A stretch of 42,914 nucleotides of DNA from a virus: positions 1 to 42,914 of IMG/VR virus record IMGVR_UViG_3300021594_000673, one strand, 5' to 3'. A program made the position numbers and the translations under genes. The notes under the pieces are model-generated. The model made no database searches, was not told where the DNA came from, and saw nothing but the letters and a program-made list of their open reading frames with translations. Positions 28,929-36,254 of this stretch are shown one piece after another (within the stretch, counting starts at the first letter, position 1; each line of letters begins with the position of its first letter).

Positions 28929-29246
28929 CATATTCAGATATTCTTCTTTGGTTGTTTTTTTCTTTGGGACATACCCTCTGTTTTCTCGTCTTCTATTAAC
29001 CCACTTCTTTAGGTTTCTGTCGTTACGGTAGTTTTTTATTTCATCTGAGGTTTCCTTATAAATCTTCATAACCTCATCAAAAAGTTTAACTTTATCTTCA
29101 TCAGTTAATTTTTTTCTTTCACTTAGACATGCCCAGTATTCTCTTGAATATGGTTTGTGATGGGTACATACACCTAAAAGTTTATGGATTTTATTTGAGA
29201 AAGCCGATTTAATCATCATTGTTGGGTTGTGTTTTGTGTTTTTCAT
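28905..29246 (-). CDS. hypothetical basic protein, 113 aa
   Basis: A Lys/Arg-rich helical protein starting MKNTKHNPTMMIKSAFSNKI with two Cys/His pairs (VCTHHKPYSREYWAC) that could bind metal, and a basic WVNRRRENRGYVPKKK stretch suited to RNA or DNA. It follows the amber-containing gene by one base, so it is the third gene of the Pth2 operon. Confidence 0.5.
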   Translation of the reverse strand: MKNTKHNPTMMIKSAFSNKIHKLLGVCTHHKPYSREYWACLSERKKLTDEDKVKLFDEVMKIYKETSDEIKNYRNDRNLKKWVNRRRENRGYVPKKKTTKEEYLNMVENMKEV

Positions 29247-29247
29247 T

Positions 29248-29505
29248 TTAGTAAATTTTTGCTGTTATTTTATTGTTTTCCTCACTAATGGACAATTGTC
29301 CTTTGAATTTTATACTCCCTTTAGTGTGGGGATTGTCGGGAGTTTCTTTTGTTGAAAAACCAATTCCTGGTAATACATCAACGTGGTCAACGTAATGTGT
29401 ATCACCACGACACTTCACAACCCACATTGGGATTGTTGAGTTCTGAATGTGTTTCTTGTTAAAATGAAACACAATTTCTTCTTTTTTTTCTGTTATCTAT
29501 TTCAT
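29248..29505 (-). CDS. hypothetical protein with in-frame amber at codon 3
   Basis: The frame starts ATG AAA TAG ATA ACA (amber at 29497-29499) and stays open for 82 more codons. An in-frame GTG at 29472 gives a 74-residue alternative start. The body (IPMWVVKCRGDTHYVDHVDV, then STKETPDNPHTKGSIK) matches a small beta-rich family common in T4-like phages with no proven function. The start lies four bases after the stop of the Pth2 gene, and the first five codons mirror those of that gene. Confidence 0.6.
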
Positions 29506-29509
29506 AAGT

Positions 29510-29839
29510 TTATTGTTTAAGTGCTAATGGTAATGATTTTGTATGTCCATGACTTTTTTCATTGTGTTGAAACGCAATGGATGTTAACTGATTATTCAAA
29601 TCAGGTTCGTAGAATGTGGAAATAGGAATTCCAAACGATTCTAACTTTTCTAATACTTTGTTTAATGATTGTTCGTTTTCGGTGGATAAACAAATAAGAT
29701 AGTTATTGTTCCACTCTTTTGATTTTTCAGGATGCTCCAACAGATATTGAGCAATTGCATGTCCTGATTGTGCGATTTGAGCACCTGGCATCAAATCTTT
29801 TCTTGTAACTACGTAGAGTCTGTTTGTAATCTATTTCAT
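29510..29839 (-). CDS. Pth2-type peptidyl-tRNA hydrolase with in-frame amber at codon 3
   Basis: The frame reads ATG AAA TAG ATT ACA AAC, then N-R-L-Y-V-V-T-R-K-D-L-M-P-G-A-Q-I-A-Q-S-G-H-A. LYVVTRKDLMPGAQIAQSGH is the first strand and helix of the Pth2 fold (compare VVRTDL..GKIAAQ.SHA) and FYEPDLNNQLTSIAF is its C-terminal signature. The amber codon is at 29831-29833. There is no ATG between it and the conserved strand; the internal TTG/ATG at 29794/29791 would delete that strand. Pth2 frees tRNA from peptidyl-tRNA. Full-length product should need the amber tRNA encoded at 28646, or a rare AUU start. Promoter-like TTTG lies at 29872-29875 with TATATATA 20 bases on. Confidence 0.75.
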
Positions 29840-29875
29840 ACTTTATATATAGTATAAGTTGTTTAAAATGTCAAA

Positions 29876-30025
29876 TTAATTTTTTGTATATTTCAATTTA
29901 GTTACGATTTTGGTTGGTTTTTCATTTTTTTTCATCAATTGGTCCATTTCAAAACTTGTTGGGTCTTTATGAACAACCTTAATGTATCTATTAAACTTAA
30001 ACCAAGATAATATCTTTTTAATCAT
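29876..30025 (-). CDS. small basic protein, 49 aa
   Basis: MIKKILSWFKFNRYIKVVHK begins a basic ORF (12 Lys) coupled to the M23 gene by TAATG overlap. An amphipathic start and basic tail are seen; no family recognised. Confidence 0.5.
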   Translation of the reverse strand: MIKKILSWFKFNRYIKVVHKDPTSFEMDQLMKKNEKPTKIVTKLKYTKN

Positions 30026-30723
30026 TATGATGCTTTTGTACAGTAGTTTTTGTTAATATGTTTTGATGGGTCAACAAATGAACCATCTTTTTTCAATTCA
30101 AAGTGTAAGTGAGCGTCTTCTGAATTACCTCTTTTGCTTGCTGAATCAGATTTGTCACCACCTGATTTTCCAATCTCTTGTCCTTTTAATACAAATTCAC
30201 CTTTTTCAACACTTCTTGATGATAAGTGACAAAACTTTGCCTCATATCCATTATCAAATTTAATCTTAATCATTCCACCACAATCAGAAGCGTTGTCAGT
30301 AGAATCAATAATTTCACCGTTAAATGGTGAAACCAAAGTTGTACCTTGTTTTGCCTTTAAATCATTTGCTGAATGTTTTTCACTCTTACCATCTCTTGTT
30401 CTATCACCAAATTCACTTGTAACCTCCCACTCATATTCTGTACCACATAAAGGTGAAATCATATCATCAGTTTTTGATGGGTCTTTTTCAACAGACTTGA
30501 AGAAATCTTTGATTTTATCACCAACGCTTTTATCATCGGAATTTTTAGAGTCATCACTATCTTCATCATCATCACCATCAAAAAAATCTTCAATTTTTTT
30601 AACAATTTCAGAATCTTTAATTTTATTGATAATATCGTCCAACATATCTTCATTAATAGGTTTTAAACCCATTAATTTTCTCATTTTGTTGGACTCTTCC
30701 TTAAGAATTTCTTTTTTGTTCAT
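30025..30723 (-). CDS. M23 metallopeptidase with N-terminal tag
   Basis: The tag MNKKEILKEESNKMRKLMGL plus PINE|DMLDDI gives a likely prohead-protease site at residue 25; EDMLDDI is shared with the lysozyme-like gene at 1773. Residues 50-80 are acidic and disordered. The peptidase domain has EKHSANDL (His117, Asp121), HLSS near 166 and AHLHFEL (His205, His207), the zinc ligands of lysostaphin-type peptidases, which cut peptidoglycan cross-bridges. With the tag this looks like an internal or virion-borne wall hydrolase used at entry. A TATTTATT box abuts the start. Confidence 0.8.
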   Translation of the reverse strand: MNKKEILKEESNKMRKLMGLKPINEDMLDDIINKIKDSEIVKKIEDFFDGDDDEDSDDSKNSDDKSVGDKIKDFFKSVEKDPSKTDDMISPLCGTEYEWEVTSEFGDRTRDGKSEKHSANDLKAKQGTTLVSPFNGEIIDSTDNASDCGGMIKIKFDNGYEAKFCHLSSRSVEKGEFVLKGQEIGKSGGDKSDSASKRGNSEDAHLHFELKKDGSFVDPSKHINKNYCTKAS

Positions 30724-30744
30724 AATAATAAATATAATCAGGAT

Positions 30745-30773
30745 AAAAAAACCACCCGAAGGTGGTTTTTAAT
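30745..30773. terminator. intrinsic terminator
   Basis: AAAACCACC pairs with GGTGGTTTT around CCGAA, with A and T runs on both sides, between the M23 gene and the gene at 30777. Confidence 0.8.
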
Positions 30774-30776
30774 GTA

Positions 30777-31031
30777 TTAAAGGGTTTCTTTGGATTTTAA
30801 CATCCAATTGGCCCCGTGAATAAAACCACGTTTCCAATTTGCAATATCATCATCACTCATTCCTTCACTAAATTGTTCACATTCATCATCAGCACCAATA
30901 TGAATCATTTGTTTTATTCGTTTTTCAACAAATCCTGGTTTTGTTTGAAATTTAGGTTCACCTAATTCAACTTCACCATGTATCCACTGTTTCCAAATGG
31001 AAAAATCTTTTAAATCATCAAGTGTAATCAT
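30777..31031 (-). CDS. hypothetical protein, 84 aa
   Basis: A small acidic protein starting MITLDDLKDFSIWKQWIHGE with a helical SDDDIANWKRGFIHGANWML end. No family recognised. It is the last gene of the unit from 32788. Confidence 0.5.
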   Translation of the reverse strand: MITLDDLKDFSIWKQWIHGEVELGEPKFQTKPGFVEKRIKQMIHIGADDECEQFSEGMSDDDIANWKRGFIHGANWMLKSKETL

Positions 31032-31036
31032 AATGG

Positions 31037-31495
31037 TTAAAAATCAGTTGTATGTTGGATTTGAACTCTAACACATGTTTGAGGTTGACCTTCATTCATG
31101 TAAAAGTTATTGATGTAACCCATGATGTTTGATGCTCCAATTGGATTTGCTGAGTGAACATAAACAACAGGAAATTTAATTTCACTTTCTTTTTTGTCCT
31201 TTCTGCTCATTTGAAATCTGTCAACATTGTTATCATAAAAAACATCAACCAAGAATTTCGCTGCGTCATAACCAGTTTTTTCATTGATGTTGTTATAATC
31301 CAATTTATAGTTTTTTGATACATTGTTGAAGTATTCTGCCATTGCGGTATCACCCAAATCATGGTCCAAAGAAACAAGTTCAATGTTATCCAATCCAAGT
31401 TCATTAACCTTATCAACAAACTCTTGGTAGTTTCTTACAACAATCCAATTACCCTCAACCGGTGTTCTTACGTCGTCTAAATAAATTCTATTCAT
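31037..31495 (-). CDS. cyclic-phosphate processing receiver (cREC) domain protein
   Basis: I start at the ATG at 31495: MNRIYLDDVRTPVEGNW. LDDxRxP, then LVSLDHDLGD, GYDAAKFLVD and VVYVHSANPIGASNIMGYI form the receiver-like fold of the cREC family, which is predicted to process cyclic phosphates in RNA repair and NAD pathways. At 152 residues it is a single domain. In a window with more than 25 tRNAs a link to tRNA repair is attractive but inferred. Confidence 0.65.
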   Translation of the reverse strand: MNRIYLDDVRTPVEGNWIVVRNYQEFVDKVNELGLDNIELVSLDHDLGDTAMAEYFNNVSKNYKLDYNNINEKTGYDAAKFLVDVFYDNNVDRFQMSRKDKKESEIKFPVVYVHSANPIGASNIMGYINNFYMNEGQPQTCVRVQIQHTTDF

Positions 31496-31518
31496 CTTTA
31501 TATGTATTTTAATATTAA

Positions 31519-32091
31519 TTAATCCCACCAATGCTCAATTCTTTGTTCCAAAATTTTGAATAAGAGTTTTCTTGCTTTTTCATGTCTGACAATACTAACT
31601 GCAAGACCACCATTTCTATCACCCTCAAAATAACTCTTAAATCTTGGGTCTTTTTTCGCCCTTCTTAAAGCGTGGGTGTATTTTTTGACAAATTGTTCAG
31701 TATCATCACGTTTGACATCAAAGACAACCTTATACAAACCATCTTCTGTGGGAACTGTATTCATTTCCAAATCACGATAGTCTTGGTATTCCATCTGATA
31801 ATACTCATTTTGAATTCTATCAATTAAAGTTTCACATATTCTCATATACTTTACTTCTTTTTCCCAACCAACAAATCTTTGTTTTTTTTCGGTATACTTG
31901 GCGGTATTTTTGATTTTAAATTTTAAAACTTCAAAAATGTAATGGTTATCCCAATCACGGTCTTTCCAAATGATTGGGAGCCATTTCCACAAATTTCTAA
32001 ATCCTTGAGCAACATCACGATGAAAGTGTTTAGCGTCCCATCTGAACCATCTATAAAGTTTCCAATACCATTGATTATATCCTTTTTCCAT
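31519..32091 (-). CDS. hypothetical aromatic-rich protein, 190 aa
   Basis: The protein starts MEKGYNQWYWKLYRWFRWDA and is rich in Trp, Tyr, His and Lys, with helices EKEVKYMRICETLIDRIQNE and KARKLLFKILEQRIEHW. It is a recurrent phage-type protein without a function I can name. Its start lies one base from the stop of the phosphoesterase gene. Confidence 0.5.
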   Translation of the reverse strand: MEKGYNQWYWKLYRWFRWDAKHFHRDVAQGFRNLWKWLPIIWKDRDWDNHYIFEVLKFKIKNTAKYTEKKQRFVGWEKEVKYMRICETLIDRIQNEYYQMEYQDYRDLEMNTVPTEDGLYKVVFDVKRDDTEQFVKKYTHALRRAKKDPRFKSYFEGDRNGGLAVSIVRHEKARKLLFKILEQRIEHWWD

Positions 32092-32092
32092 A

Positions 32093-32788
32093 TTAATCTA
32101 AAAATTCAATTTCATTAGTTTCAGGGTTCCAATCAACGGTCAAAGGTTTTTGAGTGAAGTTATATTGTTCATCCAAAACTGCGGCATTGAAGTAGTGAGT
32201 ATCTCCATCAAATTTGTAACCATATCCTGTGTGGATGTGACCACAAACGTGAATCTTTGGTTTTACCACTTTGATTCTTTCCGCCAACAACTCACAACCT
32301 AAATTGAAAGTTGGGTTAAATTTTACAGTATCCAAGTTACCCCAAGAAGGACCGTGAGTAATCAAGATGTCAATGTCAGTCGGAATCATATTCCACTTTT
32401 CTTTCAATTCCTCACCCTGCCGTGGAAGATTGAATGCCCAATTGTAGAATTCAGGTTGCCAAGGAGACCCCCAAATTTTAATCATCTTATCATAGTCCTC
32501 GCCAATCATCAACATGTCATCCTGTAAGTAATCAATGTCTTTATAAGAGTTAACAATTTCCATGATTTTCTCATTGTTGTTTTGAAATCCCCAATCATGA
32601 TTACCTGCGATGAATGCCTTGTGATTGTAACCTTCAATACTATTGAACCATTTACAGAATTGTTGGATTTCATGTTTATAACCCATTGAACTTAGGTCAC
32701 CAGCATGAATCAACAAATCACCACCAGGAAGACTTGATGTCACTTGTTTGTGTTTGGTGTGGGTATCAGAGATAAACGTAATTTTCAT
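32093..32788 (-). CDS. calcineurin-like metallophosphoesterase
   Basis: The 231-residue protein carries the full family signature: ISDTHTKH (DxH), LLIHAGDLSS (GDxx), FIAGNHDW (GNHD), ILITHGPSWG and HVCGHIHTGYG (GHxH). These bind two metal ions and cut phosphomonoesters or diesters. Substrate not readable. It starts the unit that includes the cREC gene. Confidence 0.85.
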   Translation of the reverse strand: MKITFISDTHTKHKQVTSSLPGGDLLIHAGDLSSMGYKHEIQQFCKWFNSIEGYNHKAFIAGNHDWGFQNNNEKIMEIVNSYKDIDYLQDDMLMIGEDYDKMIKIWGSPWQPEFYNWAFNLPRQGEELKEKWNMIPTDIDILITHGPSWGNLDTVKFNPTFNLGCELLAERIKVVKPKIHVCGHIHTGYGYKFDGDTHYFNAAVLDEQYNFTQKPLTVDWNPETNEIEFLD

Positions 32789-32795
32789 AACAAAA

Positions 32796-32827
32796 CAAAG
32801 GTAGTAATAAATTTTGATATTACCAAC
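32796..32827 (-). promoter_or_regulatory. Bacteroidota-type promoter
   Basis: On the minus strand GTTG, exactly 20 bases, then TACCTTTG, eight bases before the phosphoesterase ATG. Confidence 0.65.
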
Positions 32828-32909
32828 CTTTGATTTTGTATTTGATTAAATAATAAATAACTAATGGTGTTAACATAATAAGCTCAAGTAATATTAATAA
32901 ACGTTTCAT
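32820..32909 (-). CDS. small hydrophobic protein, 29 aa
   Basis: MKRLLILLELIMLTPLVIYY begins a single-helix membrane peptide with a basic tail (KYKIKGW). Its ATG overlaps the stop of the SLT gene (TGATG). Such a peptide beside an SLT could be a holin-like or pinholin-like partner; no direct support. Confidence 0.45.
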   Translation of the reverse strand: MKRLLILLELIMLTPLVIYYLIKYKIKGW

Positions 32910-33451
32910 CAGTAAGAAACCCATTTAGCTTTGTAGTTTTTGTTTGAAACACAATATCTTGCGTATTCATTTACAATTGCGGAACCTGTATTATATCCAC
33001 CACAAGCGGTTGCCCAGTTACCCGTACTATTATATCGGGTTCTTAGCATTTTCATACTAATCATTACATTAAGGTCAATGTTGGTTCTTAGTTCTTTTTC
33101 GGTAATACGTCTTTCTGCGTATTGATGAGCCCATTTTGTAATAATTTGCATTGGACCTTGAGCTCCCGCATAAGAAGTTAATTTACCGTGATAATCCCAA
33201 TCAAAAGGACCTTGATACCTTGTTTCAAGATACGCCACGTTATATGCTATGTATTTTGGAACCCTGTAAGTTTTGGAATATTTTTCAATTGATGTGTACA
33301 TTTGAAGACAATACGGTGAATTTGGTTTTCCACCCATATCTTCAAGTTTATACTCAGGTTTTTCCTTGAACAAGTTGAATAAGTTTAGTGTTGCAACTAA
33401 AATTGCAACACTAAACAAAAAGTAGAGAAATTTAACACCTTTATTGACCAT
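32909..33451 (-). CDS. membrane-anchored lytic transglycosylase (SLT)
   Basis: A membrane helix (FLYFLFSVAILVATLNLF) is followed by an SLT/lysozyme-fold domain: NVAYLETRYQ with the catalytic Glu, then YAGAQGPMQIITKWA and IDLNVMISMKMLRTRY, and a closing ACGGYNTGSA, in the canonical order. It should cleave glycan strands in the periplasm while anchored to the inner membrane. Its start overlaps the upstream gene by 11 bases. Confidence 0.8.
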   Translation of the reverse strand: MVNKGVKFLYFLFSVAILVATLNLFNLFKEKPEYKLEDMGGKPNSPYCLQMYTSIEKYSKTYRVPKYIAYNVAYLETRYQGPFDWDYHGKLTSYAGAQGPMQIITKWAHQYAERRITEKELRTNIDLNVMISMKMLRTRYNSTGNWATACGGYNTGSAIVNEYARYCVSNKNYKAKWVSY

Positions 33452-33776
33452 TAGTAGTAGTGGTTTTAGGGTTAGCCGCTTGTCCCCAAATGTTCTTTGC
33501 GTACAAGTTAAAAATCATGTAACCAACTGAGTCTTGATAAACGGTGTAAGTACCATCTTTTTTGTGAATTACTAAAAGATGGTTACTTTCATCAATGGCG
33601 AGTTTTACTTCATTTCTTTTTACAGAAACGGGTTGGTTTCGTTTAAAGCTGTTTTTAATGAAGTCGTAGTAATAACCAATTGAAATTCCAGCACCCAAAC
33701 TAATTAGGATGATTGTGTACAATGATACTTGTTTTACGACTTGCTTGAGTTTTTCTTTAATGTTTTCCATATTCAT
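33441..33776 (-). CDS. single-TM protein, 111 aa
   Basis: MNMENIKEKLKQVVKQVSLY leads a membrane helix (TIILISLGAGISIGYYYDF) and a small beta-rich domain (LLVIHKKDGTYTVYQDSVGY), ending in a Thr-rich tail. It is translated just ahead of the SLT and may act with it at the envelope. A TACCTTTG box lies upstream, without a clear -33. Confidence 0.5.
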   Translation of the reverse strand: MNMENIKEKLKQVVKQVSLYTIILISLGAGISIGYYYDFIKNSFKRNQPVSVKRNEVKLAIDESNHLLVIHKKDGTYTVYQDSVGYMIFNLYAKNIWGQAANPKTTTTNGQ

Positions 33777-33847
33777 AGTTTAAACCTTTTTTCTTATAAA
33801 GTCAAAGGTACAACCAATTTTCAAATATGGTGCCGTAAATTGAAAAT

Positions 33848-34447
33848 TTACTTTATTGTTAGTTTTGGACCTTTTACAACCACATATTTTGTATAGTCGG
33901 TTGACAATGGTTTTTCATTTTTAAAGTAATAAATGGTTGTTTTACCATTAACAGTAATATATTTGTAGAATCCATCAGGAACCGTGGCGCCTGAAGTTAA
34001 CTTGATTGACGACGGACTAAAAACCATCAATATTGATACTTTTACGTTTCCTGTTGACGACAATTGTCTTTCATATGCTTCAAGTAACCTCCAAGCCCCT
34101 CTATTTAAATCCTGATGTTGTAATACACAATTTAAATAACTAAATGTTGATAACAACATCTCACGAGTACAGTTAAAGTCAGCTGCGGGTGCACAATGTC
34201 CTTTGTCATAAACATTATTTGTATAGTCATTATTATCTGATGTGTGAATTGAATCGTTGGTAAAAAAATCCATTCCAGTTCTTTTTGCAGTTCCATTTGG
34301 ACACATTACAGTATACTGAACCTCTAAAGGTTGTTCTAATTTTTCAGAGTAATATCCTTGATAGATGTTATTTTTAAAATAAACTTTTTCTCTTACAGGT
34401 GTAAATGCAAAAAGGGGTAATAATAATATTAGTATTAGTTTTTTCAT
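33848..34447 (-). CDS. secreted DNA/RNA non-specific endonuclease
   Basis: A signal peptide (MKKLILILLLPLFAFTP) precedes a beta-beta-alpha-metal nuclease: NNVYDKGHCAPAADF holds the DxGH motif (His84) and DLNRGAWRLLEAYER supplies the Asn-type metal ligand. The family cuts DNA and RNA without sequence preference, typically in the periplasm or outside. A phage could use it to block superinfecting DNA or scavenge nucleotides; that is inference. Confidence 0.8.
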   Translation of the reverse strand: MKKLILILLLPLFAFTPVREKVYFKNNIYQGYYSEKLEQPLEVQYTVMCPNGTAKRTGMDFFTNDSIHTSDNNDYTNNVYDKGHCAPAADFNCTREMLLSTFSYLNCVLQHQDLNRGAWRLLEAYERQLSSTGNVKVSILMVFSPSSIKLTSGATVPDGFYKYITVNGKTTIYYFKNEKPLSTDYTKYVVVKGPKLTIK

Positions 34448-34469
34448 ACTAATAATTATTGTAAAACTA

Positions 34470-34892
34470 TTAAATTGTTTTATCTGTAATTTCTATACCT
34501 TGAATTATCTGATTAATTCTATTTTTTGCTCTGTCACTAATTGGAATTGGATTTCCTTCCTCATCGATTCTGACAAAAGTTGTTTCGGTATGAAGAATTA
34601 CAGTTTGAGAACCTGTGTAAACACTATGAGAACGAGCCTCTATGTATAATTTTATAGATGTATTACCAACCTTAAGTGGTTTACCATAAATTTTTAATAA
34701 CTGACCTTCTTTACCGGGTTTTATAAACCGACACTCATCTAATGACACCGTGACCAATCGAGGTGAGTCACAAAGTTGCATTGCAAGTCCTGATGCTGCT
34801 GAATCAACCCAAGCTAAAATTTTACCACCAAATAAATTCCCATGAAAACCCAAATCAGATTTCTTAATTGGGTGAGTGTTCAATAATTCCAT
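34470..34892 (-). CDS. hotdog-fold acyl-CoA thioesterase-like protein
   Basis: The ATG at 34892 gives MELLNTHPIKKSDLGFHGNL. FHGNLFGGKILAWVDSAA is the hotdog motif of YciA/acyl-CoA hydrolase-type thioesterases (N..GN.FGG.....D.A), followed by VTVSLDECRFIKPGKEGQ and SVYTGSQTVILHTETTFV. It would release fatty acids from CoA. An unusual metabolic gene for a phage. Confidence 0.75.
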   Translation of the reverse strand: MELLNTHPIKKSDLGFHGNLFGGKILAWVDSAASGLAMQLCDSPRLVTVSLDECRFIKPGKEGQLLKIYGKPLKVGNTSIKLYIEARSHSVYTGSQTVILHTETTFVRIDEEGNPIPISDRAKNRINQIIQGIEITDKTI

Positions 34893-34940
34893 ACAATAAA
34901 AATAGAAATATATTATCATTAATCAAGGTATTTATTATTA

Positions 34941-35387
34941 ATGAGGATACGTTTTAAGGAAAGAGAAGATTTAGATAGTGTAATGCCCCAAATACTAAGG
35001 GAAACAAAACCTTGCTTAAAATTTATATCAGAAGAAGAATTAAATTTACCCATCTATGTTCCATTCACAAGATATCTTGATGATGAAACAATGAGAGCTC
35101 CTTTGGGAACTATGGATGTTAAGTTAGTACCATTACATTATAAAGCAATGATATCAACAGGTGATTGGGTACCAGTTTTACAATTTAAAGTGGTCATATT
35201 CAATATGAAATTTAATGATGAAAAACTAAAAGAATTCTTTAACCTTTTTTTACCGATAGGTACACCAAAGAATTTACAATATAGCCATTTTTTATCACCA
35301 ATTAATGAAAAAATTAAAGATTATTTTGGTTATTGTAATATGAGAGAAATTTCTTATAATTTAAATGAAATAGAATGGAAAGATTAA
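34941..35387 (+). CDS. hypothetical protein, 148 aa
   Basis: Starts MRIRFKEREDLDSVMPQILR, mixed alpha/beta with no motif recognised. A TATTTATT octamer lies four bases upstream. It overlaps the next gene by 13 bases. Confidence 0.5.
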   Translation: MRIRFKEREDLDSVMPQILRETKPCLKFISEEELNLPIYVPFTRYLDDETMRAPLGTMDVKLVPLHYKAMISTGDWVPVLQFKVVIFNMKFNDEKLKEFFNLFLPIGTPKNLQYSHFLSPINEKIKDYFGYCNMREISYNLNEIEWKD

Positions 35388-35974
35388 TAGAAAGTATAGA
35401 TTCCGATACTAGAATGATAGTAAAGGATATTGTTAGAATTATTAAAAACGGTGATGAAGGTAGTTGGGACCTACCATCAGACATTAGCGATGAGGAATAC
35501 TATCCTTATGACATTAACGTATTTTTTGATTGGAACTTTAATTGGAAAGAAGGTAATCAAAAATATTTTGTTGATGGTGATTACGATGATGAGACTGAAA
35601 GTATGCAAGTGGTTGTATTTTTAAATAAGGATTACTATCCTGAATTGATGTATGATTTGGTTGCGGATTTAAATGATATTATTGCACATGAATATGAACA
35701 TCACAAACAATATTTGGGTTTAAGACCTGACTCTGAAGTTTATATTGATGGTAAACAACCTAAGAATTACAAATATTATTTACAATCCCACGAAATACCA
35801 GCAGTTTTACAAGGATTCAGAAGAGTAATGAAATTAAGAAAAATTGGTATTGATGAAGTAATTGATGGTTGGTTAAGAAGAAATATTAGCAATCGTGACA
35901 TGAGTGAAAAAGACCAATTAAAATTAAAAAAGGAACTTATAAAACAATACGAATTGAAGTATGGTAAAAAGTGA
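35375..35974 (+). CDS. HExxH zinc-peptidase-like phage protein
   Basis: The 199-residue acidic protein has DIIAHEYEHHKQY (HExxH) and, about 35 residues on, YLQSHEIPAVLQGF, whose Glu could be the third zinc ligand. No signal peptide. The family recurs in T4-like phages; substrate unknown. Confidence 0.6.
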   Translation: MERLIESIDSDTRMIVKDIVRIIKNGDEGSWDLPSDISDEEYYPYDINVFFDWNFNWKEGNQKYFVDGDYDDETESMQVVVFLNKDYYPELMYDLVADLNDIIAHEYEHHKQYLGLRPDSEVYIDGKQPKNYKYYLQSHEIPAVLQGFRRVMKLRKIGIDEVIDGWLRRNISNRDMSEKDQLKLKKELIKQYELKYGKK

Positions 35975-36254
35975 ACTTGAAAAATTATCACTAATTGAAC
36001 TTAAGAATTTATGTAAAAAAGAAGGTTTGAATTTTGATAAGTCAAAAGATGAACTTATCTTTGCATTGGACGAATACTTTAAACCAATGAGAATTAAACC
36101 AACAACGACAACAAAATCTGTTAAGTACAAGACAAAGGCAATTAAACTTGAGGATAGTCAGGCGTTAACTGAAATGGGTAAACTAGTTGAGAAAAAACTT
36201 GCCAGAAGAACATATTACGCAAATGGTAATATCTATTTTGAATTACTTGATTAA
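35961..36254 (+). CDS. SAP/Rho-N-like small protein
   Basis: Residues 5-40 (LEKLSLIELKNLCKKEGLNF, then KDELIFALDEYF) match the two-helix SAP or Rho N-terminal pattern that binds nucleic acids. The rest is basic and ends NGNIYFELLD. It overlaps the upstream gene by 14 bases. Confidence 0.5.
   Translation: MVKSELEKLSLIELKNLCKKEGLNFDKSKDELIFALDEYFKPMRIKPTTTTKSVKYKTKAIKLEDSQALTEMGKLVEKKLARRTYYANGNIYFELLD

Noticed and set aside
28646-29839. Genome-wide recoding of TAG as a sense codon
   Set aside because: Apart from the two codon-3 ambers I found no gene needing internal TAG readthrough; other genes are intact with TAA/TGA stops.
30293-30772. 159-residue plus-strand ORF
   Set aside because: Antisense of the M23 peptidase gene and runs through its terminator.
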